Source: Prochlorococcus sp. AG-418-M08
GTDB lineage: Bacteria; Cyanobacteriota; Cyanobacteriia; PCC-6307; Cyanobiaceae
Direction of reading: 5' to 3'
Assembly (NCBI GenBank): GCA_003213955.1
Contig: QCMG01000007.1
Coordinates: 39,103-103,102 of the forward strand
DNA length: 64,000 bases
The position numbers were made by a program, and so were the translations under genes. Shown one piece after another: positions 50,660-59,891 of the stretch; within the stretch, counting starts at the first letter, position 1; every line of letters starts with the position of its first letter. Below the pieces are notes generated by a model. The model was not told where the DNA came from, did no database searches, and saw nothing but the letters and a program-made list of their open reading frames with translations.

Positions 50660-50695
50660 ACTTTCTCCATAAGATCTTAATTTTTTGGAGAAAGT
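50660..50695 (+). terminator. Stem-loop between cbbS and csoS2
   Basis: ACTTTCTCCA (50660-50669) pairs perfectly with TGGAGAAAGT (50686-50695) around a 16-base loop, and CTTTT follows. It begins 21 bases after the cbbS stop. It probably acts as a partial terminator, so that csoS2 and later genes are expressed well below Rubisco. Confidence 0.6.
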
Positions 50696-50736
50696 CTTTT
50701 AAAAAAGTTTTTTAAAGAGTTTCACAATTGAAGATT

Positions 50737-53022
50737 ATGTCAACGAAAACTAGTAGAGAAATTGCATTAGATAGAAGGAAAGCGATGAGTGATAGCGGGA
50801 AAAAAGCTGCTGCTTATTCTTCAACTACTAAAGATAGAGTTCGATCATCTCAGGATATACAAGATTCTGGAATGAAATCTTCAAATAACCTTAATATTAC
50901 AAGTACTCCAAAAAAACATATTCCAAAAACTCAAGTTAATAAAAAATTCTCTTCTACAAATTTATCCAGTAAAGAGCTTGTCATTGAAAGAAGAAAAGCA
51001 ATGTCTACTCACGGCAAATCAGCTGTAAGTTCAACAGATAGAACTCGTACTGAAATTAAAAGAAAAATCCAAGTAAGCGAAGTAAAATCAACTGCCGATA
51101 AAAATCTTGGGTTAAAAAATTCAAATAATTCTGAAACCAAAGTTGCAAAGACAAAAATCAAAAGAAGGGTAACTCAAAAAAGAAAACCTATCACTAATAC
51201 AAGTAGAGATATTGTTATGGCAAGAAGAGAAGCACAATCTAAACATGGAAAATCAGCTTCTAAGCAAAATAATAGTGCAGCTTCATTGGCTAGAAGAGGA
51301 GATCCAGATCTTTCTAGCAGAGAAATATCTCAAAGGGTAAGAGAACTTAGAAGTAAAACTGGAGCCACCTCTAAAAAGGGAAATGGTAAATGTAGGCCAT
51401 GTGGACCAAATAAAAATGGATCAAAAATGAATATTGCTGATGCAGGTTGGAAAGTTGGTGAAAGTGAGACTAATTCTGGACAAACAGTAACAGGGACCCA
51501 GGCTAATAGATCATTAAAAACTACAGGTAATGAAGCAAGTACATGTAGAGGTGTTACTGGTACACAATATTTGGGAACTGAGGTTCTTAATCAATTTTGC
51601 CAAAGTCAACCTGAATATAGACAACCAGTTAGATCTTCTGTTACTTCAACATCATCAGGAAATAAAGTCACAGGTAATGAGGTTGGTAGGTCTGAGAAAG
51701 TTACTGGAGATGAACCAGGAACTTGCAAAAATGTTACTGGTACAGAATATTCTTCTGCAAATCAGTCAAAGGAATACTGCGGGGAAGTTCCAAAAAATCC
51801 CTCAAAGGTTAAACATAGCAACACAATTGATGGATTAAAAGTTTCTGGGTCTTTACCTGGTCGATCTTCCCTTGTAACTGGAGACGAGTCAGGATCTGGT
51901 CATCAATTGACTGGAGATCAATACCTTGGTACAGAACCGAACCCTAAAGGCAGATCTCATGAGAAAGTGGGAAATTATAATACATTAAATGGCAATGCAT
52001 TAACCGGAACTGGTGTAGGTAGATCAGAATTTGTCACTGGTAATGAACCAGGAAGTTGCAAAAATGTTACTGGTGATGAATATATTGGTTCTCAACAATA
52101 TGAGTCATTCTGCAAATCTAAACCAAAAGCTGAAGCGAGGAAAGTAGGAATTAGTCTCTCAAATAATGCTAATGAGATTAGTGGGACCCTTACAGGAAGA
52201 TCAAGTCAAGTTACTGGAGATGAACCAGGAACTTGTAAAAATGTAACTGGAACTCCATATGCAGGATTAGATCAAGTTGAGGAAAATTGTAATACCGAAC
52301 TATTAAATGAAATCAAAGGAAAAGACAAAGTCTACTTAGGAAGCAGCTCAAATGCACGTCTTACTGGATTACAGCCTGGTATCGGGGGCAATATGACTGG
52401 GGCTGCCAAAGGCGCTTGTCTTAATCCAACAGGAACTCCTTATGTAGGTGGGGATCAATTAGGTAATAATTGTTCCAATCATTCATCTGAAAAAAATTAC
52501 GCTAATAGTGAGAGAAAAAGTTCAAATTCATGGAAAGAGTTTTCTGTAGATTCACCTTCAAGAGATAATTATTCTGATAAAAAAAGAGAAGGTGTAACAG
52601 GTAACGAGTATGAGAATGGTTCAAAAATTACTGGACCGTTTGATATGGCTGTTGATAAAGTAACAGGAACGGAACAATTTAGATTTGATAAAAATAAAAA
52701 TAACCTCCTTACGCCGAAAAAAGATTCAAAGGATTTTGATTCTTCAAAAGAGAGAGCACAATCCAGAATTACTGGTGAAGGGCAATCTGCTGGGTTGAAG
52801 ATAACAGGCGATGATTGGGATAGAGGAGATAGGGTAACAGGTACTGAAGGAGCTTCAGCAAGAAAGAGAAATCCTACAAGACCTGGTATGACGAGTGCTA
52901 TGCCAGTCATGGATATAAAAAGAAATGATGAGATGAAAGAACCTGATTTTCTTATAACTGGATCTAGTGGTAATACTCGAGAAGGACAACTTGTTACCTT
53001 TTCAGGTGGTGCAAGAGGTTAA
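50737..53022 (+). CDS. csoS2: Carboxysome scaffold protein CsoS2
   Basis: CsoS2 is the long disordered scaffold that gathers Rubisco and attaches it to the shell. From the ATG at 50737 it has 761 residues. Four N-repeats (about residues 5-24, 78-97, 155-175 and 193-212, each with an RRKAMS-type core) bind Rubisco. Six middle repeats (about 250-288, 309-348, 367-402, 420-459, 479-518, 539-579) carry VTG triplets and a cysteine pair, except the third. The C-terminal part (581-761) has further VTG motifs and the shell-binding end. An in-frame TTG at 50728 is a less likely start. I see no sign of the programmed frameshift known in Halothiobacillus. Confidence 0.96.
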   Translation: MSTKTSREIALDRRKAMSDSGKKAAAYSSTTKDRVRSSQDIQDSGMKSSNNLNITSTPKKHIPKTQVNKKFSSTNLSSKELVIERRKAMSTHGKSAVSSTDRTRTEIKRKIQVSEVKSTADKNLGLKNSNNSETKVAKTKIKRRVTQKRKPITNTSRDIVMARREAQSKHGKSASKQNNSAASLARRGDPDLSSREISQRVRELRSKTGATSKKGNGKCRPCGPNKNGSKMNIADAGWKVGESETNSGQTVTGTQANRSLKTTGNEASTCRGVTGTQYLGTEVLNQFCQSQPEYRQPVRSSVTSTSSGNKVTGNEVGRSEKVTGDEPGTCKNVTGTEYSSANQSKEYCGEVPKNPSKVKHSNTIDGLKVSGSLPGRSSLVTGDESGSGHQLTGDQYLGTEPNPKGRSHEKVGNYNTLNGNALTGTGVGRSEFVTGNEPGSCKNVTGDEYIGSQQYESFCKSKPKAEARKVGISLSNNANEISGTLTGRSSQVTGDEPGTCKNVTGTPYAGLDQVEENCNTELLNEIKGKDKVYLGSSSNARLTGLQPGIGGNMTGAAKGACLNPTGTPYVGGDQLGNNCSNHSSEKNYANSERKSSNSWKEFSVDSPSRDNYSDKKREGVTGNEYENGSKITGPFDMAVDKVTGTEQFRFDKNKNNLLTPKKDSKDFDSSKERAQSRITGEGQSAGLKITGDDWDRGDRVTGTEGASARKRNPTRPGMTSAMPVMDIKRNDEMKEPDFLITGSSGNTREGQLVTFSGGARG

Positions 53023-53029
53023 TTAAATA

Positions 53030-54559
53030 ATGCCTTTAAGAGGACTGGCTAAAGCCAAGAACTTCACATTGGGGCCAACAGCTCCAATGAAAACTTTTAC
53101 GGAAAATATCCACATACAAACTAAAGAATCAAATAGTTTACGAAATTCTGGAAAGTTTCATAAATTAACTAATAATCTACAAAATGAGAATCTATTTAGG
53201 TATGAAAGCGAAATAAAAAGTGATTTTGATGAAATTGTTCCAACTCTTAAGGAAATTGCTCGAATACAACATCATGAAGATTTTATAAATACAGCTCAGG
53301 CAATATCAAGAAAAAATTTGGGAATAGATTTACCCCTACATATATTAGATAAATCTTGGGTTAAACCTCTTGATATGAGAGCTTTATATGCATGGTGTGC
53401 TTTCAAGCAACATGAGAAACTTAGTGACAATTTTTTTAACAATGATCCTCTTGATGGTGCTGCTGGAAGTACAAGTGCGGAAGAATTTGAAAAATTTCTT
53501 TTAGATTGTGGAATACATTTACTTGATATAACTCCTTGTTCAGATGGGCGATTAGCTCATTCAGTAGCATATGTTATGAGAATACCTTTCAGTTCAGTTA
53601 GAAGAAGATCACATGCGGGGGCACTTTTTGATATTGAAAATACAGTAAATAGATGGGTAAAAACTGAACATAAAAGACATAGAGAGAATATCCCCAATGA
53701 AGCTCATAAAGATACCAGGTATTTAAAAGTTGTTACTTATCATTTTAGTTCTGTAGATCCTTTGCATCAGGGATGCGCAGCTCATGGGAGTAATGAAGAG
53801 TTAGCTGCAGGAGAAGGCAGAAATAGACTATATGCTTTCAAAGAAGCTGTAGAGAATAGCTTTTGCTGCGGAGCTTCCGTAGATTTAATGTTAATTGGAC
53901 TTGATACAGATACTGATTCATTAAAAATACATTTATCAACTCGCGATGGCAATATTGATTTAGAAAAAACTATTTCTACTTTAGAAATTTATAATTCAAC
54001 AATAAACTTTTCAAAAGAGGATGCAGAGAGAGAAATTTGTCAGATAATTTCTAAGCAATCTTCAAATGAAAAACTCCATGGAATCGAAAAATTTATCTAT
54101 AAATTAATAGTTAATAATATTTCTCAAATAGATTATGTGAAAAAATTTCATAATGGTTCTTATGAAGATATTGGTCATGCAGAGAGGTTTATTGGAGTTG
54201 GGATAGGTTTTAAAGAAGTACATCTCAGAAATTTAACTTATTTTTCTCATTTAGATACCGTTGAAGAGGGGGCGCCAGATTTAGATGTAGGAGTCAAGAT
54301 TTTTACTGGATTAAATGTTTCTCAAGATCTACCTATTCCAGTAGTTATAAGATTTGATTACTCTGGCAAAGTACCTGGTGCAAAAGAGAGAGCAATTAAA
54401 GATTGTGAAAGAGTCAATAATGCGATATCAATTAGATATAAAAATTTAGTTGATCAAGGTTTATTACATACTTGCTCTACTATTAGAGATAGGGACAAAA
54501 TTCATTCCGCCCATATTATTGGAATGTCTTTAGATAAAAAAACAGAGGAGGCTCACTAG
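53030..54559 (+). CDS. csoSCA: Carboxysomal beta-type carbonic anhydrase CsoSCA
   Basis: CsoSCA (CsoS3) dehydrates bicarbonate to CO2 inside the carboxysome. The 509-residue protein has an N-terminal helical domain, then a catalytic domain with the zinc and acid-base residues in TPCSDGRLAHS (cysteine, aspartate, arginine), the histidine in DPLHQGCAAHG, and the cysteine in SFCCGASVD. The C-terminal domain is a decayed duplicate without the zinc ligands, normal for the family. It begins 8 bases after csoS2, with AAGAGG as a ribosome site. Confidence 0.96.
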   Translation: MPLRGLAKAKNFTLGPTAPMKTFTENIHIQTKESNSLRNSGKFHKLTNNLQNENLFRYESEIKSDFDEIVPTLKEIARIQHHEDFINTAQAISRKNLGIDLPLHILDKSWVKPLDMRALYAWCAFKQHEKLSDNFFNNDPLDGAAGSTSAEEFEKFLLDCGIHLLDITPCSDGRLAHSVAYVMRIPFSSVRRRSHAGALFDIENTVNRWVKTEHKRHRENIPNEAHKDTRYLKVVTYHFSSVDPLHQGCAAHGSNEELAAGEGRNRLYAFKEAVENSFCCGASVDLMLIGLDTDTDSLKIHLSTRDGNIDLEKTISTLEIYNSTINFSKEDAEREICQIISKQSSNEKLHGIEKFIYKLIVNNISQIDYVKKFHNGSYEDIGHAERFIGVGIGFKEVHLRNLTYFSHLDTVEEGAPDLDVGVKIFTGLNVSQDLPIPVVIRFDYSGKVPGAKERAIKDCERVNNAISIRYKNLVDQGLLHTCSTIRDRDKIHSAHIIGMSLDKKTEEAH

Positions 54560-54561
54560 TT

Positions 54562-54819
54562 ATGTTAATTTGCAAGGTTGTAAAACCACTTGTATCTACT
54601 AATAGAATTCCAGGTTTTGAACATAAACATCTACAAGTAGTATTAGATGGGTCTTCAAGTAAGGTTGCTGTAGATGCTGTTGGCTGCAAGCCAGGAGATT
54701 GGGTTATTTGTGTTGGCAGTTCTGCTGCTAGAGAAGCTGCGGGAAGCAAATCTTATCCAAGCGATTTAACTATTGTTGGAATAATAGATCATTGGGATCC
54801 TGATAATTCAAAAAACTAG
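54562..54819 (+). CDS. csoS4A: Carboxysome vertex pentamer CsoS4A
   Basis: An 85-residue BMC-vertex (EutN/CcmL-type) protein that forms pentamers closing the shell corners. It shows LICKVVKPLVSTN at the start and VGSSAAREAAGS, then TIVGIIDHW at the end. A strong GAGGAGG ribosome site lies inside the end of csoSCA. The two genes are 2 bases apart. Confidence 0.96.
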   Translation: MLICKVVKPLVSTNRIPGFEHKHLQVVLDGSSSKVAVDAVGCKPGDWVICVGSSAAREAAGSKSYPSDLTIVGIIDHWDPDNSKN

Positions 54820-54832
54820 GAGGATAGAAATT

Positions 54833-55081
54833 GTGGAAATAATGAAGGTATTAGGAAGGATGGTATGTACTCAAAGAGTTGCTGGATTAGGTCATATGAA
54901 TTTAAGAATTTTGGAAAATAATAAGGGAAAGAAATTAGTCGCTGTGGATCCAGTTGGTGCTAGAGAAGGTAACTGGGTTTTTACTGCCAGTGGCTCTGCC
55001 GCTAGATTTGCTTGCCCTAATCCAGAAGTTCAAACCGATTTAACCATAGGGGGAATTATTGATTACTGGGAGAATGATTAA
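54833..55081 (+). CDS. csoS4B: Carboxysome vertex pentamer CsoS4B
   Basis: A second BMC-vertex protein (82 residues), paralogous to CsoS4A and generally much scarcer in purified carboxysomes. It has VLGRMVCTQRVAGL at the start and SGSAARFACP, then TIGGIIDYW at the end. I choose GTG 54833 because the AGGAGG at 54818-54823 is correctly spaced for it. The ATG at 54842 would be too far. Confidence 0.95.
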   Translation: MEIMKVLGRMVCTQRVAGLGHMNLRILENNKGKKLVAVDPVGAREGNWVFTASGSAARFACPNPEVQTDLTIGGIIDYWEND

Positions 55082-55155
55082 ATACTTCAGATTGAAAATT
55101 TTATTGATAAACTTTGTTGAATGTATAGTGTAATTAATCCTGACTAAAGAATTTA

Positions 55156-55395
55156 ATGTGGAACAAAAGAGAATCACCTTTAAGGATTGAAAAAAGATTT
55201 GAATTTGAAGAATACTCAAAAATAAGTAACTTTATGGGGAAAATTGAGAAATTATGCAAAAAAAAGGATATCTATCCAAACATTAGTTTTGGTAAGAATT
55301 TTGTTAGTCTTTCAATATTTTTAGATAGTAAAAATATATCTAATAAGGTAAAAGACTTTTCAAAGGATATAGATAAATTTTATTTAGAAGATTAA
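55156..55395 (+). CDS. Alpha-carboxysome Rubisco assembly factor acRAF (PCD-like)
   Basis: A 79-residue protein of the pterin-4a-carbinolamine dehydratase fold. It starts with MWNKRESPLRIEKRFEFEEY and contains YPNISFGKNFVSLSIF, where true dehydratases have a histidine-rich active site that is absent here. In alpha-carboxysome operons this relative assists form IA Rubisco assembly. A TATAGT at 55124-55129 may be a separate -10 box, so it may also be transcribed on its own. Confidence 0.85.
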   Translation: MWNKRESPLRIEKRFEFEEYSKISNFMGKIEKLCKKKDIYPNISFGKNFVSLSIFLDSKNISNKVKDFSKDIDKFYLED

Positions 55396-55400
55396 TCCTT

Positions 55401-55628
55401 TCAATAATTATTGGGCTTAGCAATATCTCTCTTGATTAAAGCCATTAAATATGTAGGAGCTTTATATCTTCCAGGAAGGCATCTATTTAAAGTTTCGAGA
55501 TGCCCCCAACATACTGTCTTTTCTATATCTTTAACTGAATTACCTCTTAAAATTAATAACCTTAGAGCTTTACAAAATAAAGGGTAACCTGCTTCTAGTT
55601 CGTCTATATTTAGCTTTGCTGCTGTCAT
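55401..55628 (-). CDS. DUF3136-type small protein
   Basis: A 75-residue protein of unknown function with a highly conserved core: VCWGHLETLNRCLPGRY near residues 39-55. I recall this pattern as DUF3136, found in picocyanobacteria. It is predicted all-helical with two cysteines (C19 and C39) plus C49. It converges on the acRAF gene with a 5-base gap between stops. Confidence 0.65.
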   Translation of the reverse strand: MTAAKLNIDELEAGYPLFCKALRLLILRGNSVKDIEKTVCWGHLETLNRCLPGRYKAPTYLMALIKRDIAKPNNY

Positions 55629-55694
55629 AGATCATAGAAGAATAGTTAATTAGTAATCTAAAACAAATACGGGACACAATTGGCTCTTATTTAA

Positions 55695-55716
55695 AATTTC
55701 TAAATAATTAGAAATT
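55695..55716 (-). terminator. AT-rich hairpin at the end of ridA
   Basis: AATTTCTAA and TTAGAAATT form a 9-base stem with a four-base loop, overlapping the ridA stop. On the minus strand it is followed by TTAAATAA, only a weak T tract. It may be a terminator, but AT-rich stems are common in this genome by chance. Confidence 0.3.
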
Positions 55717-56107
55717 AATCTAAATATGCTACGCAATCTATTTCAATCAAAACGCCTTTAGGTAAAGAAGAAACTTCAACACATGCTCTTGCTGGGGGAT
55801 TTTTTACCTTAAAGAATTCATCATATATTTTATTAACAGTTTGAAAATTTTTTAAATCAGTTAAATAAATAGTTGTTTTAATAACATCCTCTGCTTTTGC
55901 TCCTCCAGCATCAAGAACAGCTAGAAGATTTTTTAAAACTTGAGTAGTTTCCTTCTCGATATTACCTAGGCAATTTATTTTATTTGAAACTGGATCAATA
56001 GCAATTTGACCAGAACAATAAATATAATTTCCAGCTTTTATAGCTTGGTTATAAGGACCAACTGGGTCTGGGGCATTAGATGTCTTAATTACTTTTTTTG
56101 GGGACAT
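55715..56107 (-). CDS. ridA: RidA-family enamine/imine deaminase
   Basis: RidA hydrolyses reactive enamines released by PLP enzymes such as threonine dehydratase. The 130-residue protein has the family points GPYNQAIKAGNYIYCSGQ near residue 17 and the carboxylate-binding arginine in PPARACVEVSSLPKG near 106. It is transcribed in the same direction as gloB, 24 bases downstream of it. Confidence 0.93.
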   Translation of the reverse strand: MSPKKVIKTSNAPDPVGPYNQAIKAGNYIYCSGQIAIDPVSNKINCLGNIEKETTQVLKNLLAVLDAGGAKAEDVIKTTIYLTDLKNFQTVNKIYDEFFKVKNPPARACVEVSSLPKGVLIEIDCVAYLD

Positions 56108-56131
56108 TTGAAGAAAGTTATTTATTTAAAT

Positions 56132-56872
56132 TTAAACCCATGAATCTTTGTTTGCTCTTAAAAAAGTAAATTCTTCTAAATTTTGTGCTCTTAAAAAAAG
56201 ATTTATTTTCATTTCTTCATCAAGTAAAAAAGGAATTGTCAATTCATTTAGAGAAAGTTTTTTTTCAACTTCATTTAGTTTCTTTTTTAAATTTTGGTTT
56301 TCTGGTTCAAGATCTAATGCCCACAAAAGATTGGACTTCGTATATTCATGAGCGCAGTATATAAGAGTATTTTTTGGTAAATCTCTTATTCTTATAATAG
56401 ATTTATACATTTGTTTATAAGTGCCTTCAAAGACTCTCCCACAGCCAGCTGAAAATAATGTATCACCAATAAAAAGGAAAGGAACTTTTTTATTACAGTA
56501 AAAAGCAATATGAGATCTTGTGTGTCCTATCACTTCGATTACTTGAACTTCTTCATTTAATAATTGTAATTTGTCATTATCTTTAACAGATAAATTTTGA
56601 AAAGGTATACGATCTTTTTCTTTCTCTGAGGCTATTACTTTTGCATTTGGCCATTCTTTTATAAGTTCTCTAGTCCCTCCAATATGATCTGAGTGATGAT
56701 GAGTCTGTAAAATAGCTTCTAAATTAAGATTATTGACTTTTAAGTATTCTATTACTGGTTGAGAAAGGGCAGGATCAATTACAACTGCTGATTTTTTATT
56801 TTTCCATAGCCAAATAACATTATCATTTAAAACCCTAATCCCAATTATGTTTTGCTCTTTATTAAATCCCAT
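56132..56872 (-). CDS. gloB: Glyoxalase II (hydroxyacylglutathione hydrolase)
   Basis: GloB hydrolyses S-lactoylglutathione formed in methylglyoxal detoxification. The roughly 246-residue metallo-beta-lactamase-fold protein shows [10 protein letters not shown] near residue 58, GHTRSHI near 117, [13 protein letters not shown] near 134 and YCAHEYT near 173. Together these supply both zinc or iron sites. Two ATGs occur in tandem (56875 and 56872); AAGG spacing favours the second. Confidence 0.93.
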   Translation of the reverse strand: MGFNKEQNIIGIRVLNDNVIWLWKNKKSAVVIDPALSQPVIEYLKVNNLNLEAILQTHHHSDHIGGTRELIKEWPNAKVIASEKEKDRIPFQNLSVKDNDKLQLLNEEVQVIEVIGHTRSHIAFYCNKKVPFLFIGDTLFSAGCGRVFEGTYKQMYKSIIRIRDLPKNTLIYCAHEYTKSNLLWALDLEPENQNLKKKLNEVEKKLSLNELTIPFLLDEEMKINLFLRAQNLEEFTFLRANKDSWV

Positions 56873-56910
56873 CATTACCTTAGAATTAAGAAATTATTAA
56901 AAGTTGATCT

Positions 56911-57549
56911 ATGATTACTATAGCTTTACCTAAAGGAGCTCTGTTAGAAGATTCAATTTCAATTTTTAAAAAAGCAGGATTGAATTTCTCTGATGCATTG
57001 CAAGATAACAATAGATCACTAACTATTGAATCAAAATGTAAGCGAGCAAAAGCTTTATTGGTAAGAAATGGAGACGTCCCAGTTTATGTAAGTTACGGAC
57101 AAGCTGATTTAGGAATAGTAGGATATGACGTTCTCCAGGAATCTGAATTGAAAGTAGCTAAGTTACTTGATTTAGAGTTTGGGGGATGCCATATGTCTCT
57201 TGCAGTAAAAAATAATAGTATTTATGCAAAACCTACTGATCTTCCTGCTAATTGCAAGGTGGCAAGTAAATTTACAAAAACGGCAAGAGCCTATTTTGAT
57301 AATTTAAATATACCAGTTGAGATTGTTCATTTAACGGGTTCAGTTGAACTTGGCCCAATCACGGGAATGGCTGAGGCCATAGTTGATTTGGTCGCAACAG
57401 GTAAGACTCTTAAAGAAAACGGTTTAAGTAAAATTGACGATCTTTTTTATTCAACCGCAAGGTTAATTGCTAACCCTCTCTCTATAAGATTGGATAGCAA
57501 TCCCCTCCGAGATGTTATTTTATCAATAGAATCATTCAAAGGTACATAG
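56911..57549 (+). CDS. hisG: ATP phosphoribosyltransferase, short form
   Basis: HisG begins histidine synthesis by joining ATP and PRPP. At 212 residues it is the short form, which lacks the C-terminal regulatory domain and needs a HisZ partner encoded elsewhere. It opens with [14 protein letters not shown], has [14 protein letters not shown], and contains the PRPP loop [14 protein letters not shown] near 170. The ABC exporter gene follows after 14 bases. Confidence 0.95.
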   Translation: MITIALPKGALLEDSISIFKKAGLNFSDALQDNNRSLTIESKCKRAKALLVRNGDVPVYVSYGQADLGIVGYDVLQESELKVAKLLDLEFGGCHMSLAVKNNSIYAKPTDLPANCKVASKFTKTARAYFDNLNIPVEIVHLTGSVELGPITGMAEAIVDLVATGKTLKENGLSKIDDLFYSTARLIANPLSIRLDSNPLRDVILSIESFKGT

Positions 57550-57563
57550 CATATTTAAAATAA

Positions 57564-59360
57564 ATGTTTTTCAATGATTTAAATAGAATTAAAAAGTTAG
57601 GAAGATATTTAACTAAAGATAAAAAAACAATTTATCTTATTTTATTAATTTTATTACCTGTTTCTTTCGCAGGAGCGGTTCAACCATTATTGGTTGGTCA
57701 GGCTATAACAATCTTAAAAAATGAGAGTACAGATGTTTGGTTAAGCAAAACCCTTTTTGGGCAATCTATAAACTTAATTATTATTACTTTGTTTATAACC
57801 GTTTTATTTAGATTAGTTCTGCAAGGATATCAATCTTATAATATTCAATCCGTTGGACAGAGATTGACAGCAAGAATAAGAAGAGAACTTTTCGAACATT
57901 CTATTTCTCTTTCTCTTAAGTATCACGATAAAATGCCTGTTGGGAAATTGCTTACAAGACTTACCAATGATGTAGATGCATTGGCCGAAGTTTTTGGCAG
58001 TGGGGCGGTAGGAGTTATTGCTGATTTTGTAAGTCTTATAGTTATCTCATTAACAATGCTTTCAATTGATAAAGGTTTGGCAGTTTTGCTTCTGCTAACT
58101 CAAATTCCGGTTTCCTATTTTATTGTTTGGCTTCAAAAACGATACAGAAAAGCGAATTATCAAGTAAGAGAGGAGTTGTCTCAACTCAACTCTGACTTCC
58201 AAGAGAATCTTCAAGGATTAGAAGTTGTTCAAATGTTTAGGAGAGAATTATTCAATAGTAAGAAATTTTCTAATACAGGAAGCGCATATCAGAAAGCAGT
58301 TAATGGGACCATCTTTTACGATAGTAGTATATCTGCTTTTATAGAATGGATATCTCTTGCTGCAGTATCGTTGGTATTAGCTGTAGGAGGTTATCTAGTA
58401 ACTTCCGGAAATATTGGTTTAGGAACATTAACAACTTTTATTCTCTACTCCCAAAGACTATTCGAGCCTTTAAGACAATTAGCTGAGAGATTTACGCAGA
58501 TTCAAGGAGGACTTACAGCTGTAGAGAGAATTAATGAATTGTTAGATGAAGAAATTGAGATCAAAGACTCTTTCCCCTCTCGACAAAAGCCAAGAGAGAT
58601 TTTAAGCATGAATTATAAATTTAAAGGTAAGATTGAATTTCGTAATGTAAATTTCTCCTATAAAGAAGGTGAACATGTAATAAAAGATTTATCATTTTTA
58701 GTTAATCCAGGAGAAAACGTAGCTTTTGTAGGCCCAACTGGATCTGGTAAATCAACCATAATAAGATTACTTTGTAGACTTTATGAGCCTCAAGAAGGCC
58801 AGATTTTAATAGATGATGTAAATATTAAAGACATTCCAATTGCAAGACTTAGAACTATGCTTGGTGTAGTGCTTCAAGATACTTTTATTTTCAGTGGTGA
58901 TGTCGCAGATAACTTAAAATTAAGTAGTAATATTAATAATCAAGACTTAGAGAAAATTTGTAAAGAATTAGGTCTAGATACTTTATTGAAAAAGTTGCCT
59001 AATGGTTTGAATACTTACCTTAGAGAGAGAGGGGGTAATTTGTCCTCCGGAGAAAGACAACTTCTTTCAGTAGCAAGAGTAGCAATAAGAAATCCAATTA
59101 TTTTGATAATGGATGAAGCTACTGCGTTTATGGATCCATCTACGGAAGCGACTTTGCAAAAAGATCTTGATAGGATTTTGAATAAAAGAACTGCATTAGT
59201 AATAGCCCATAGATTAGCAACTATCGAAAAATCTGATAAAATATTAGTCTTAAAAGGAGGAGCTTTAATTGAAGAAGGAAATCATAGAGAGCTTAGGCGC
59301 AAAAAAGGTTTATATTTCCAGCTATCTGAGCTCCAAGAAAAAGGATTTGCTAGCTTTTAA
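57564..59360 (+). CDS. ABC exporter, fused permease and ATPase
   Basis: The 598-residue protein is a half-transporter: six membrane helices in residues 1-310, then an ATPase domain. The ATPase has Walker A VGPTGSGKST near 392, the ABC signature LSSGERQLLS near 495, Walker B ILIMDEATAFMD near 515, and the switch histidine in IAHRLAT. It belongs to the lipid, peptide and drug exporter group (MsbA-like); the substrate is not evident. Its stop overlaps the next gene's start by one base. Confidence 0.92.
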   Translation: MFFNDLNRIKKLGRYLTKDKKTIYLILLILLPVSFAGAVQPLLVGQAITILKNESTDVWLSKTLFGQSINLIIITLFITVLFRLVLQGYQSYNIQSVGQRLTARIRRELFEHSISLSLKYHDKMPVGKLLTRLTNDVDALAEVFGSGAVGVIADFVSLIVISLTMLSIDKGLAVLLLLTQIPVSYFIVWLQKRYRKANYQVREELSQLNSDFQENLQGLEVVQMFRRELFNSKKFSNTGSAYQKAVNGTIFYDSSISAFIEWISLAAVSLVLAVGGYLVTSGNIGLGTLTTFILYSQRLFEPLRQLAERFTQIQGGLTAVERINELLDEEIEIKDSFPSRQKPREILSMNYKFKGKIEFRNVNFSYKEGEHVIKDLSFLVNPGENVAFVGPTGSGKSTIIRLLCRLYEPQEGQILIDDVNIKDIPIARLRTMLGVVLQDTFIFSGDVADNLKLSSNINNQDLEKICKELGLDTLLKKLPNGLNTYLRERGGNLSSGERQLLSVARVAIRNPIILIMDEATAFMDPSTEATLQKDLDRILNKRTALVIAHRLATIEKSDKILVLKGGALIEEGNHRELRRKKGLYFQLSELQEKGFASF

Positions 59361-59890
59361 TGATTTTTAGGAACAAGGGTTCATCAATTAAAAAAACAAA
59401 TACTCTCTCACAAGATGAGCTCGCTAGATATTATGGTTTGAATTCTTATGAATTCACACTTAAAGATAAAGACGAAATTTTTGTTTGTAGTAAATATAAG
59501 GAGTTTGATCTTATCGAATTAGATCAATTGCTACAGACTGTGGGATGGAGTAGGAGACCAATCAGAAGAGTAAAAAGAGCTTTAGAATTTAGTATTTTAG
59601 TAGTAGGTTTATGGCGCCATGATGAAAAATTCCCTAGACTTGTAGGTTTTGCTAGATGTACTGGGGATGGGGTTATTGAAGCAACTATATGGGATGTTGC
59701 AGTTAATCCTGTTTACCAAGGACTTGGTTTAGGTAAAGAATTGATGAAATACATTTTAAGAGAACTAAAAAAAATTGGTATATCTAAGGTTACTTTATTC
59801 GCTGATGCAGAGGTAGTCTCTTTTTATAAAAGACAAGGTTGGGTCTTGGAACCAAAAGGTTCAAAATGTGCATTTTGGTATGCAAATTAA
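59360..59890 (+). CDS. GNAT-family N-acetyltransferase
   Basis: A 176-residue acetyltransferase with the acetyl-CoA loop QGLGLGKELM near residue 119 in the typical strand-turn-helix, and the late FYKRQGW motif near 155. The first 60 residues are a less conserved extension. It overlaps the ABC exporter by one base (TAATG), so the two are translationally coupled and may act in one process, perhaps export or tolerance. Substrate unknown. Confidence 0.88.
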   Translation: MIFRNKGSSIKKTNTLSQDELARYYGLNSYEFTLKDKDEIFVCSKYKEFDLIELDQLLQTVGWSRRPIRRVKRALEFSILVVGLWRHDEKFPRLVGFARCTGDGVIEATIWDVAVNPVYQGLGLGKELMKYILRELKKIGISKVTLFADAEVVSFYKRQGWVLEPKGSKCAFWYAN

Positions 59891-59891
59891 T

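Noticed and set aside
51530..51838. Second plus-strand frame within csoS2 and the minus-strand frame at 52569-52910
   Set aside because: Both arise from the regular VTG repeats of csoS2 read in other frames.
51420..52480. CRISPR-like or tandem DNA repeat
   Set aside because: The regularity is at the protein level (CsoS2 middle repeats of about 40-60 residues) with varied codons; repeat and spacer lengths do not fit an array.
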